A stretch of DNA of 64,000 nucleotides. It comes from Siphonodentalium dalli (Eukaryota > Mollusca > Scaphopoda > Gadilida > Siphonodentaliidae). The number at the start of each line of letters is the position of its first letter. Position 1 is the stretch's first letter. Shown here piece after piece: positions 47,600 through 57,132 of the stretch. The stretch spans positions 51,878,760-51,942,759 of the forward strand of contig CP136069.1 in the NCBI GenBank assembly GCA_032622095.1. Direction: 5' to 3'. The position numbers were made by a program, and so were the translations under genes. Under the pieces are notes generated by a model. The model saw only the letters and a list, made by a program, of their open reading frames with translations. It made no database searches and had not been told where the DNA came from.

Positions 47600-48600
47600 A
47601 CAGCCAAGTCTGTATTTAGAGTGTCTGACCTTTGCAGAATGAGGTCCCCAAAAGGTGAATATAATGACACTATTCCTCAAGGTGGAATAGCATCAACGAA
47701 TTCACCCTCTGGGGACCTCATTTCCTAAAAAAAATACCCCATTTGAACAAACCTGAACCCGGTCACCCAAGGCCCATTTATACCAATAATAAGCTAATAT
47801 AGGCTCAATGGTTCTTGAGAAGAAATTATTTTAAGATTTACTATGGAAGGAAAGAGTTATGGCCCTAGCTTCACACCTATTTGATCTGATGAAATTATTT
47901 GAACAAATCTGATTGTGAGTCACCTAGGAAACATGCACACTGAAATATACTTAAACATATTTGGTCTTTAATGTGTAGAAGATAACAATTGTTGATAGAC
48001 ATATGGATAGACATCCCAACAGACAGACGGATGGAAGGACCGCCTGACAGACATCAGACAAATTCAATCCAATATACCCTCCCCCAATATTTCTTTGAAA
48101 AATCAGGTTATGATTTCATCTGGATAAGTGGTGGTTAAGAAAATAGTATGCCAGCCAAGTCTGAATATAGTGTCTGACATTTGCAGAATGAGGTCCCCAA
48201 AAGGTGAATTTAATGACACTAATCCGCAAGGCGTGCTAGCATCACCAGATTCATCCTCAGTCTGATTAGGCCTCAACAGCTATGGGAAACCTTGGAACAG
48301 ATTGAAGTTCTACAGTTGAAGTTTGTAATGCACACCCATTGAGCACCTCAATTATACATTTTATCTTCTGTAAATTAGGGGGACAGAAACTGAACAGAAG
48401 GGAAAAGGTCAAAAAGTAACTAAAACAAAATTTCAATTTGATACTTAAGATACATCCCAGAATATGATGCCTAAGCAGAATTAGGTCCATGGATGGTGTA
48501 TTTGGTGATGCTAGCCTGCTGTACGGTATAGCAACACTAAATTCACCCTCTGGGGACCTCATTCTGCAAATGTCAGACACACTAAATTCAGGCAGTTTGT
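47600..48600. repeat. Two or three copies of the GGGGACCTCA foldback family
   Basis: GAATGAGGTCCCCAAAAGGT...TTCACCCTCTGGGGACCTCA spans 47637-47725. A second copy begins at 48170 (TCTGACATTTGCAGAATGAG), and an end in the other orientation at 48543-48590 (GGGGACCTCATTCTGCAAAT, GTCAGAC). The flanks share AAGTGGTGGTTAAGAAAATA and GCCAAGTCTG at 47570-47620 and 48125-48160. Related to 6945-7405. Confidence 0.7.
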
Positions 48601-49140
48601 TTTAATTTGCTAGCAGTGTTGTTTACACAAAGCTGCCAGATGACATATATTATTATAATCTAGATTAATGACCTGTGTGTCTCGCCCTCTCTCTCTCTCT
48701 GTCTCTCTGCAGAAATATATCTGCTTCTGGATAGAACAGGTATTAAAGTTGGAAGTTGGATATAATATCGGTTGGAAGGGATGTTGGTCTGAATTTAACA
48801 AACAAACAACATTTTTGAGTTATGTCACTGGCTCCACCTACATTCGACCCAATGACCTTATTTTAACAAATCTGAATCACAGTCCCCCATGGTCCAATGA
48901 AATTTGAGAAGTTGTTGTAATAATTACTATGGTGGGAAAGAGTTATGGTCCTAGCTTCGCAACTATTTGACCGGGTGACCTCATTTGAACAAATCTGAAT
49001 GTGATTCACCTAGGGAACATCCACACCAAATATGAACCCATTCCGTCTTACGGTTCTGGAGGAGAAGATGATTCTTGACGGATGGACGGATGGATGGACG
49101 GACAGACTAGGAGTGATGACTATAGCTCCACCGGCGACTT
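48601..49140. repeat. Dispersed repeat with a (CT)n tract
   Basis: CTCTCTCTCTCTGTCTCTCTGC occupies about 48686-48711. GAACAAATCTGAAT...CACCTAGGGAACAT occurs here and at 47905-47935, and GGACGGATGGATGGACGG closes the unit at about 49078. No gene. Confidence 0.5.
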
Positions 49141-49179
49141 CATCTCTTCGTCTCAGGTGAGCTGCTAACAAGAGCTACG

Positions 49180-50070
49180 CTGGGCGTGCAATATACGCCC
49201 TCTCTTGGGTCGGCGGAAACTGATAAAAAAAGGGGCATAACTCTGGTAAAAATTGGCGGACAGAACTCAAATTTAAACTTGACCTGTGTTTTGGTGGGAG
49301 AAAGTAATATACCAAATTATCATTGAATCCGATAAGCTCTAGTAAAGTCATGCGGACAACAAATTTCCGGGATTTTCTAATTCAAATTACGTCAAATAAG
49401 GGGCATAACTCCGGTGAAAATTGGCGGATGGAACCCAAATTCGAACTTGATCTGTCTTTTCTCCTAACAAACCCACATACCAAATTTGATTGAAATCGGT
49501 TCACTCTAACTAAAGTTGTCATCCGGACAACAAATTTCAGGGATTTTCTAAGTCAAATTACGTCAAAAAAGGGGCCATAACTCTCGCAAAAATTATCGGA
49601 TTAAAACGAAATTCGGACTTGAGCTGTATTTCGATATATGTAATCCACAAAAAAAACGGGTTTTGCGTATAAACATTCCAAAATAGAGTTATCATCCGGA
49701 AACCAAAAAACATAAGAAAAACTGAATTTTCTGAGTCGAAAAAGGGGCATAACTCTGCCAAAAATATACCAAATTTGGATTCATTCCGATAAACTATACT
49801 AAAGTTATCATCCGGACAACAAATTTCACGGATTTTCTAAGTAAAAAAACGTTAAATAAGGGGCATAACTCCGGTGAAAATTGGCGGGCGGAACCCAAAT
49901 TCGAACTTGAACTTACTCTTCGGCTAATAAACCCACATACCAAATTCACTCTAACTAAAGTTATCATCCGGACAACAGGTTAACGGACGGACGGACGGAC
50001 ACCCGGACGCCCGCCCGCCCGGACGGACAGACCAATACTATAATACGGCCTTTTTTTCAAAAGGGCGTAT
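49180..50070 (+). repeat. Degenerate tandem repeat with GGGGCATAACTC core (mollusc-type)
   Basis: About five units of roughly 180 bp: AAGGGGCATAACTCTGGT, AAAATTGGCGGA, AACTTGACCTG, ACCAAATT and GTCATCCGGACAACAAATTT. It ends in GGACGGACGGACGGACACCC...GGACGGACAGACCA and AAAAGGGCGTAT. I associate this repeat type with molluscan genomes; a database search would be needed to confirm. Confidence 0.8.
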
Positions 50071-50204
50071 AAAAAGGGTTGGCTATATAGGAATATTTGT
50101 CGGCCTGAACCAGCCAGAATTGGATGATATATCTAGAATCAGCGACCGAATCAGATTTGGAAATATCAGGACATTTATGAAATTCTGATATTGTATCCAA
50201 TAAT

Positions 50205-50743
50205 GGGGTGTTAAAGTGGTGTGAAACACTCCGGTAGGGTAATCATTAAAGTGGTGTGAAACACTCCGGTAGGGTAATCATTAAAGTGGTGTGAAACACT
50301 CCGGTAATCATTAAAGTGGTGTGAAACACTCTGGTAGGGTAATCATTAAAGTGGTGTGAAACACTCCGGTAGGGTAATCAAATAGAAACACTCCGGTAGG
50401 GTAATCATTAAAGTGGTGTGAAACACTCCGGTAGGGTAATCATTAAAGTGGTGTGAAACACTCCGGTAATCATTAAAGTGGTGTGAAACACTCCGGTAGG
50501 GTGATAATGGGGTGTTAAAGTGGTGTGAAACACTCCGGTAGGGTAATCATTAAAGTGGTGTGAAACACTCCGGTAGGGTAATCATTAAAGTGGTGTGAAA
50601 CACTCCGGTAATCATTAAAGTGGTGTGAAACACTCCAGTAGGGTGATAATGGGGTGTTAAAGTGGTGTGAAACACTCCGGTAGGGTAATCATTAAAGTGG
50701 TATGAAACACTCCAGTAGGGTAATCATTAAGGTGGTGTGAAAC
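50205..50743. repeat. 35-bp satellite array interrupted by the retroelement
   Basis: The unit is ATTAAAGTGGTGTGAAACAC then TCCGGTAGGGTAATC, about 15 units. Blocks with GGGTGATAATGGGGTGTTAA recur at about 50200, 50500 and 50640. The last unit stops inside GGTGGTGTGAAAC at 50743, where the LTR begins, so the retroelement inserted into this array. Confidence 0.93.
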
Positions 50744-51198
50744 TGTGAGGTAATGACACATGTATATAGTAGGTACAAGTCTTTATTACGTTGTGAATAA
50801 GATATGCAGTGTGTACAAATATAATGATCAATAGTCGCCGCGAATTGGTGTCCCCGAATGGGTGATGCCTGGTGTGAATGATGCCTGGATATGATCTAGG
50901 TATGAGATGAGTCTAGTGAAAGCATGATGTGATGGGATGTAGTTGTTTCTTATATACTATTTGGGATGCATATTAGATGAGGTGTTTGGCAATACACATC
51001 GGGATTGGTTCTTCCGTTATGGTCATCTCCCTTGACCATATTTGGGAGCCATCTTCATTGTGTGTATATCTTCGCTGAGAGTAAGACGTGTGAGGTTTCG
51101 AGAACCGAACACGAATATCTGAGTTTGGGGTTTTATATATTGGGACATTCGTATAGTTTGAATCAAGTTGTGAGATTATAATGGGTAGTTATCTCACA
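50744..51198 (-). mobile_element. 3' LTR of the env-bearing Ty3/gypsy element (455 bp)
   Basis: Read on the minus strand it begins TGTGAGATAACTACCC and ends GTCATTACCTCACA, i.e. TG...CA with the imperfect inverted terminus TGTGAGRTAA. A polypurine tract lies immediately upstream in the element. On the minus strand there are two TATA-like boxes (TATATAAAA at 51139-51131 beside CCAAT, and TATATAAG at 50957-50950) and a polyadenylation signal AATAAA at 50787-50782, close to the LTR end. The 5' LTR is outside the window, so identity between LTRs, and hence age, cannot be judged. Confidence 0.88.
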
Positions 51199-51213
51199 TA
51201 TGTCCCCCACCCG
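51199..51213 (-). other. Polypurine tract
   Basis: The minus strand reads CGGGTGGGGGACATA directly before the LTR start TGTGAG. A G-rich purine run at this place is the primer site for plus-strand DNA synthesis in LTR elements. Confidence 0.75.
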
Positions 51214-52186
51214 TGTAAGATTTTTAGCGCAGCGGAAAATCTTATGTAACATCAAAATTATGGACCTAACTGGGGTAATTGTGATCATGTAATGTGGATG
51301 AGGCTGAAATGAAGTATAATAACATTGATTGTGGTGAAGTTATGATTAATACATGTGGAACAAAGTTGTCTTAAAATGATGATATGCGATATTAAGTTGT
51401 CTTAAAATGATGATACGCAATATTATGAGATTATGAAATAAATGGTGGGAAAAGCATATATGGGTTGGTATATAAAATGATCGTGCAAGCAGTCATAATG
51501 CGTGCTATATTGATATGTAGGCTAAGGTATGATAATAGAATATAGAGATACAAGTATGAGAAGTAATGAATATAACAATACGGTAATAGTGCATGGTATG
51601 TTTTGTAAATGATGAACATTGGTGATGTATTATATAAATGCATGTTGTATTGTTAATAAAATCATGACGATATGTATACATTCGGTATTGTGGTAATGAG
51701 AGACCAAATGTTTCTCATCTGCCGTCAATTGCACAGGGAATTGTTGAGAGCATGTGTCAGAGGTGAAATATTGTTTGGAGTGTGGTATATGAGACTTTGA
51801 TTAATGCGTTTGTTGATAGTTGGCGAGTTCCGTGACCAATGTTATTGAAGATAATCGGCGGTCAGTTGTCTAACTCTTGGGGTTGGCACGTGTCATATCT
51901 GCCGTTAATTGCTCAGGGAATTGTTGAGAGCATGGGTCAGAGGTGAAATATTGTTTGGAGTGTGGTATATGAGTCATTAATTAATGCATTTGTTGATAGG
52001 TGGGGAGATCCGTGACCAATGTTATTGAAGATAATCGGCGGTCAGTTGTCTAACTCTTGGGGTTGGCACGTGTCATAATGGCGTTATTATATGCAGCTGA
52101 CGTGGTATGCATGCAGTAACGATATTAGAATTAGTCTGTGGGTTTGTGCCCCTTATAGGAAAAAAATGGTATTATTGGGAAAATGA
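51214..52186 (-). repeat. 3' untranslated region of the element with a 180-bp tandem duplication
   Basis: Between the env stop and the polypurine tract lies about 1 kb without a convincing gene. The segments 51718-51897 and 51898-52077 are direct copies (TCTGCCGTCAATTGC / TCTGCCGTTAATTGC; GGCACGTGTCATA ends both). They differ at scattered positions, so the duplication is not brand new. The function could be RNA export or packaging, but this is inference. Confidence 0.75.
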
Positions 52187-54376
52187 TCAATATAGATTAA
52201 GTGGTGGGTTATGGATGGACGCGTGAGTTTTCATTATTTTCATAGGTCGTAGTGTGGATGATTCTTCATCGACATCTCGCGGGTGTTTTTTGGGAAATGT
52301 CAAATCTTCTTGTGTGATTTGTATTTGAGGTTCCTTAGCTGGAGACAAATGAATATCTTTCGTGGCTTCATTGGGTATTGGTGGGGTTAGTCTGTGACGA
52401 AGTTGCATATCAGTTCCCTTTATCATTTGGTTAAGTTTATTTCGTCGCTTTGCGATTTTAATTCGTCGCGTGTTGTGATTGCGTTGAGTCTGGTATTGGG
52501 AAATTTTCGTGATACACTGAATAATGTATTTGCGACTTGAGATGGCAATCAGTAAAATTAATACGAACGTAATGACCGCGGGAATGATAATTTGGTAATA
52601 ATCCTGTTTTTTCTTTTGTTTGATGGGTTGCAGGGATGTGACTGTTTGCAGAAAATCATATAATGATAGTTGCTTTATGGGGGGTAACTTGTTTGGAATC
52701 GATACTTGAGGGGGCAAGTTATGAATTTGGGAAAATAATGGCTTCCATTGTGGCAATTTATGTAATTCAATAGTTGATTGTAATTGGGTTATTTGTGTCT
52801 TGATGGTGATGTTTGATGAGTTCAAAGTTGTGAATGCAATTAGTTTGATACTGGCTGATGTAGCTATGCACCTTGGTGGTAAAGTTATCGTTGCGATGGG
52901 GGGTAAAATTGTGATTCTATACGGTCGTTTTCTTAAGAGATTGTGATGACAGTTTACTGTAAATGTATGAGCTTTCGTGGTTGTTATAAGCCATGTACAT
53001 GCCGCCAGCTTAATAGCGGATGGTAAATTATACTGAGGGTAAATGGCTATAGGGCAATTTGTGGCGGTATTTTTTGTATCATTGGTGAATATGTTGAGTA
53101 GGCAGTTATGATTATGTGATGCGGCGATTGAAATTTTTAGAATTTTACAATATGGTAATTTGTTTAAAATACACGGGTGATTGTCACCAATGGTGGTATA
53201 TTTGGATCGGTCGGGAGATAATAGCAGGTAATTATGAGTAATATCGATTCGGGCAACTGTATATTTATTGTTGTGTCTGAGTCTTGGGTCTCGAGGGTCT
53301 AATGGATAAAAAAATGGTATAGCGCGGAATATGTCAAACTGCATTCTGATATCGCGTAAATAAATTGTTATGGTAATGATTAGTCTGCTGTCTGTGAGTA
53401 TGGTTTGTGTCTTCAAATGTTGGTAATATTTTGCAATTCCCGATTCTATGGGGAATGGTAACTTCAAATGGGCTGGAAGTAATTTCGTTATACTGTCAAG
53501 TGCCTTTTTTAAATGTATTGGGCTTATGATCTCCGGTGTAAATCGGTGGTTAATTAGAGAGGCAATTTGAACTTTAAGATGTCGCAAATATAATTTTGCT
53601 TGGATAACATCTTGTTGTATTTCGTGTAATATTACTAGAAACTTAGCGTTGATGATTGTGAATATTTCAATTGTATGCACATGTTTTTGGGTTCGATGTG
53701 TTTCTTTTCGAAGTGTGGCTTGAATATTGGATATTGTTGTTGATAATGTGTTGACTCGTTGGCGATTTTCGTTTGAAATGACGCGTGTTATATTCATGAT
53801 AGAATAAGCGGTTTGAGTATCGTGTTGGATTTTTTTTGGGTTTTGGTAGAGGGTTCGTATGTTATCTTCTACATGTGTAATATCTGACATCGAAGGGGTG
53901 CCAAATAAAAACTTAGCTATATCGCTTATTACGGGTAATATTGCTCGTTTGAGTCTTTTGGTATTATGGAGTTGATAATAATTATGATATTCATATTGGA
54001 TTTGTTTTGTTTCCGTGAGAGCCGCTGCTAATTCAGTTTGTAAATCTGTCAAAATGTTGATGAGATTAAAGTTAATGTTATTTGTCTCGTTCCTGAATGG
54101 AGGTTTGTTATGGTGATATGTGCTTTGATGAAACGTGGCACAAATGCTATTGAGTTTATTTTGGGCCATCCTTATGTCGGTAGCGAGTCTTGCTATGTAG
54201 GTATAATATGGTGTGAGTTCGATGAGAAAACTGAGATCCCAATTTTCATTTGAGACAGCAATTTGCCGGTGATGCAAAAATAACATGTTCTGTCGAGTTA
54301 ACATAGCGTCACTAGTTTGAAAGCCGATGATAAGTATGAAGAGGGTCGCTTTAACGAAGTTTTCTGTAGGCTTCAT
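52187..54376 (-). CDS. env: Env, baculovirus-F-like fusion glycoprotein (729 aa)
   Basis: The start is placed at 54376 because the codons following (MKPTENFVK then ATLFILIIGF) form a signal peptide and a splice acceptor lies 13 bp upstream; the frame is open to 54463. A furin-like site RLKR is at residues 141-144, directly followed by a hydrophobic fusion-peptide-like segment (AILPVISDIAKFLFGT), the arrangement of baculovirus F proteins and the Env of insect errantiviruses. A long helical region with coiled-coil character follows (about 170-280). A transmembrane segment is at about 594-614 (IIIPAVITFVLILLIAIS), and a basic cytoplasmic tail of about 110 aa ends the protein. The frame is intact. 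Sense composition is rich in A and C, as in pol. Expected to mediate membrane fusion of virus-like particles; activity is not shown by sequence alone. Confidence 0.85.
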   Translation of the reverse strand: MKPTENFVKATLFILIIGFQTSDAMLTRQNMLFLHHRQIAVSNENWDLSFLIELTPYYTYIARLATDIRMAQNKLNSICATFHQSTYHHNKPPFRNETNNINFNLINILTDLQTELAAALTETKQIQYEYHNYYQLHNTKRLKRAILPVISDIAKFLFGTPSMSDITHVEDNIRTLYQNPKKIQHDTQTAYSIMNITRVISNENRQRVNTLSTTISNIQATLRKETHRTQKHVHTIEIFTIINAKFLVILHEIQQDVIQAKLYLRHLKVQIASLINHRFTPEIISPIHLKKALDSITKLLPAHLKLPFPIESGIAKYYQHLKTQTILTDSRLIITITIYLRDIRMQFDIFRAIPFFYPLDPRDPRLRHNNKYTVARIDITHNYLLLSPDRSKYTTIGDNHPCILNKLPYCKILKISIAASHNHNCLLNIFTNDTKNTATNCPIAIYPQYNLPSAIKLAACTWLITTTKAHTFTVNCHHNLLRKRPYRITILPPIATITLPPRCIATSASIKLIAFTTLNSSNITIKTQITQLQSTIELHKLPQWKPLFSQIHNLPPQVSIPNKLPPIKQLSLYDFLQTVTSLQPIKQKKKQDYYQIIIPAVITFVLILLIAISSRKYIIQCITKISQYQTQRNHNTRRIKIAKRRNKLNQMIKGTDMQLRHRLTPPIPNEATKDIHLSPAKEPQIQITQEDLTFPKKHPRDVDEESSTLRPMKIMKTHASIHNPPLNLY

Positions 54377-54388
54377 ATCGCTTGCACC

Positions 54389-54410
54389 CCTATAAGTAAA
54401 AATATAGGTG
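54389..54410 (-). promoter_or_regulatory. Candidate 3' splice site for env mRNA
   Basis: On the minus strand ATATTTTTACTTATAG ends at 54390, 13 bp before the preferred env ATG. Errantivirus and retrovirus env proteins are usually made from spliced RNA; the matching donor would lie near the 5' leader or gag, outside the window. Confidence 0.5.
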
Positions 54411-54549
54411 TGTATTAGCGGGTTAGCCGGTATCTGATTATAAAGATAGATTCGCGTGGGCATGGCTTTTATGGGTTAACTGGTTTAATTAATCGATGAG
54501 ATTTTTCGGCCGGTGTAAGTTGTAATGTCATTCTCAGATTACTGTGTAA

Positions 54550-54672
54550 AATTGGTACCCCCAGAAATCGACGAAATATGACGTCACGCGATGCCAGTGT
54601 GTGTACCAATTAGCCGCGCTGCGTGCGCTAGGCATGTCGACGAAGGTAATTAGTGGTATAGCGGTATAAATG
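54550..54672 (+). promoter_or_regulatory. Promoter of antisense gene 1 (CRE, CCAAT, TATA)
   Basis: On the plus strand there is a perfect CRE palindrome TGACGTCA (54579-54586), a CCAAT word (54606-54610) and a TATA box TATAAAT (54665-54671), 62 bp before the preferred ATG. The CRE lies between inverted copies AATTGGTAC (54550-54558) and GTACCAATT (54603-54611). The order and spacing look like a compact RNA polymerase II promoter directed away from env. Confidence 0.6.
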
Positions 54673-54726
54673 CGTTTGTATGATGGCTGGAAAATATTAC
54701 GGGCCTGTCTTTCAATCTTTGCAGTT

Positions 54727-55032
54727 ATGAGTCAACTTTTAAGTGAGTTAGAGTGTAAGTTAAGCCATGCGAGGGCGTCTGGTCTAGGTTATTTTGGGGT
54801 GATCGTCGATTCGATATATCTGACGTACGTGAATGATCAGATAGTCGATCAATTTGAGCGGGGAAATGAGCATGCCCGGACTGGGGTATCATCCAAGAGC
54901 GATCGATATCTGTGTACGTTGTGGCTGGAGGAAAATGAGAGGTGTTACCTCGTATTAAATTTGAGGAGGCAGATTAGGGAAGAGAGGAGAAGGTTGATAG
55001 ATCTGTGGTCGGAAGAACAGACTGACTGGTAA
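54727..55032 (+). CDS. Antisense accessory gene 1 of the retroelement (101 aa, unknown)
   Basis: Lies on the strand opposite to gag-pol-env, just upstream of env. An earlier in-frame ATG at 54670 overlaps the TATA box, so the start at 54727 (MSQLLSELE, G at -3) is preferred. The protein is predicted helical: an N-terminal amphipathic part, a middle with VDSIYLTYVND, and a charged C-terminal helix with NLRRQIREERRRLIDLWS. It is clearly related to the product of 56857-57132: both start MS, share VD-I---Y, YL-T, E-ERC--V-NLR--I--ER-R-IDLWS. No signal peptide or membrane segment. AATAAA follows at 55309-55314. No known family recognised. A regulatory or host-interaction role is inference. Confidence 0.7.
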   Translation: MSQLLSELECKLSHARASGLGYFGVIVDSIYLTYVNDQIVDQFERGNEHARTGVSSKSDRYLCTLWLEENERCYLVLNLRRQIREERRRLIDLWSEEQTDW

Positions 55033-55308
55033 GACGGAGTTGAGTTGGGCCGGCTGATGGGGGAGATTTGAGGAGGTTTGGCAGGAGGAGTGAAGGAGAA
55101 AGATGGGCCCAATCTTTGATAGCTGTTTGTGCCTATATAATTTAACGTGGGCTACATCGTGCTAATGAAGATTGGTTTCATTGAAAACATCACATGGACA
55201 TCTGAATGTGAATGACGAGTAGTGTTGCTGTATTATTTATAAAATGTATGTGTCATAGGGTGTAGGTATACCAACAGTCATGTCAATATGGATATCAAAA
55301 GGCATATG

Positions 55309-55314
55309 AATAAA
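55309..55314 (+). terminator. Candidate polyadenylation signal for antisense gene 1
   Basis: AATAAA 277 bp after the stop codon on the same strand, the first such signal downstream. Confidence 0.35.
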
Positions 55315-56785
55315 TGCGTATTGTGTACTGCTATATATAGGTTCTTATTGCTATATTTGACATGATTATTGGCGGAAATTTTTGTTGATTGTATAGTATT
55401 AGGGGAGTGCAATTGACGCATGGAATAGTAGTTCTATCTATATTGTAATGATAATATTTGATCGCGCATTGTCACGCGGCTCTGGTTATCCTGGACAAAT
55501 TATATCGGAAATTTGTATTCCGTTGTCCTATTGGAACAACTCGATGATTGTACGTGTGTGGGATTTGGATGAAGAAACTTGATGCTTCTATATACGTGGG
55601 TTCTATACATCGTTTCGCCTTAATGAATAGTAATGGTAGTATGAACTGATGTTGGATATGTGTTAATTTGAGTTATAAGATCCGATATAGGGCGTATATG
55701 AATATGTTATTAATGACAGTTAATCATTGGCAAGTATATTTGACAATAATATATGGGGTAGGGAAGAATATGAAAAATATTGCTTAAGGACTGACAATAT
55801 TTGTGTCGTTTGGGATAAAGTGCACATGGTGAGCCTATTTTGGCACTGTATATGCACATTTTGGTAAGCGGCGGTATTGGGTGAAGTTTGTACGTGAATT
55901 TCGTGTTCACGTGTATTGGATTTTTGTTTTATGCACGATATAGATGCATGTGGGGTCCGTGTATTGCGCGTTACATGTATGTAAGAGTGAGCTTCAGTTA
56001 GCTCTGTACATGTATCTGGGATTTTTATGCACGATTGTGCACTGTGTGTTCTATACATGTTAAGTTAACTGGGCCTTGATTGGCCGTTAACATGTACGTT
56101 GTATTTGGAGATTTTCTTGTGGAAGGGCGTTCGGGTATCATGGGAATTGGATGGGGAATTGTATCTCACTAGATACGTGGGGGGGGGGGGGGGTAAGCGT
56201 ACTAAATCGTTAAGGAAGGTTCACCTATCGGTGTTCATGTCGTAATAATTGGTGTGTGTGTGTCACTTAAGTTTGATATTATGATGCACTTGTGAGGTTG
56301 TGAACCTTGGTTAATTATTTCATCTAAATAGGATTATTTGAGTTTGATGAATAATTATGGATAGTTTTGGTTATGTTATGAGGCAGAAAAATTGGCTGGG
56401 TAATGTTTGTTTATGTTATTAGTTTATGTTGAAATATTCCTATTTATTGATATGATACTTGTGTAACATATTTTTATTGTATTTATTTATTTTATTTTTT
56501 TGAGGGAAGCAAGTTTTAGCCCTGTGTGCATGGTGCACCGATGCACACTGGACTTGCCAGCATTGAGTTATATCTGATTATTAGATAATGTTTAGTGTGT
56601 TTATTTATCATTGGATATTATGTTTAGATGTATCGAAGAGATATCGCTTGATAGCTGGTTAGATGTTAGCGGGAACAGGGGTTTGTAATATATATTTGAG
56701 ATAGATAGTGCCTAGCATGTCCCTCGGGAATCTTCGAGAGTGCTTGCTTGGTTTGGCACAGCGTCCCGATTCCATACGGACGCCA
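55315..56785. other. Non-coding part of the retroelement insert
   Basis: The plus strand is T/G-rich (sense strand A/C-rich) like the rest of the element. A minus-strand open frame at 55720-56058 lacks any recognisable domain. A G run occurs at 56180-56193. No third paralog of the antisense genes was found here. Confidence 0.4.
56509..56557 (+). other. Stem-loop with two-part stem
   Basis: GCAAGT (56509-56514) pairs with ACTTGC (56552-56557), and inside it GTGTGCAT (56524-56531) pairs with ATGCACAC (56541-56548) around GGTGCACCG. Both arms are perfect. It lies about 250 bp upstream of the TATA box of antisense gene 2. Confidence 0.5.
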
Positions 56786-56815
56786 TCTGCCAATATGAGA
56801 TAAGTATATAAGGTG
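56786..56815 (+). promoter_or_regulatory. Promoter of antisense gene 2 (CCAAT and TATA)
   Basis: TATATAAGG at 56805-56813 lies 52 bp before the ATG at 56857, and a CCAAT word lies just upstream (56791-56795). The TATA-to-ATG distance is nearly the same as in antisense gene 1 (62 bp), suggesting that the promoter and gene were duplicated together. Confidence 0.55.
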
Positions 56816-56856
56816 TGGGAATATCGACAAGGGTTATTTCTGACATAATTTTCATT

Positions 56857-57132
56857 ATGTCTGATTACCTGCGATTTTTGGAGGCTGAGGTTGCTGTGTT
56901 AGAAACGAGCCAATATGAGGTAACAATGCAATATGTGGATCACATATTGGCATTTTATGATGTTATAGTTGCTGTGTGCCTGGCTGGAGGGACCAGTATA
57001 GATTGGGCACGGTATTTGAGTACCGTGTCTGAATTAGAACGATGCCACAAGGTGATAAATCTCCGGCTGGAGATTATAGATGAGAGGCAGAGGATAATAG
57101 ACCTATGGAGCCAACATCGGAGAGTGCTATAA
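56857..57132 (+). CDS. Antisense accessory gene 2 of the retroelement (91 aa, unknown)
   Basis: Paralog of 54727-55032 on the same, antisense strand. The start is MSDYLRFLEAEV (A at -3); the frame is open a few codons further upstream but with no ATG. The middle part has YVDHILAFYD and the C-terminal helix has ELERC, VINLRLEI and DERQRIIDLWS. The shared block IDLWS is written with different codons in the two genes (GAC/GAT, CTA/CTG, AGC/TCG), and NLR uses CTC CGG here but TTG AGG in gene 1. DNA has diverged at synonymous sites while protein is kept, which is strong evidence that both are real and selected. Family not recognised. Confidence 0.7.
   Translation: MSDYLRFLEAEVAVLETSQYEVTMQYVDHILAFYDVIVAVCLAGGTSIDWARYLSTVSELERCHKVINLRLEIIDERQRIIDLWSQHRRVL

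Noticed and set aside
48711-48740. A 27-28 bp micro-exon between a (CT)n acceptor and GTATTAAAG
   Set aside because: It lies in a dispersed repeat with a CT microsatellite that mimics an acceptor; there is no partner exon.
51431-51643. 70-codon minus-strand open frame in the retroelement 3' UTR
   Set aside because: Y/I/L-rich translation of AT-rich sequence without domain or initiation evidence.
55720-56058. Minus-strand open frame of 112 codons between the antisense genes
   Set aside because: Low-complexity T/I/H/S-rich translation that follows the A/C-rich strand skew; no domain and no homology to pol, env or the antisense proteins.
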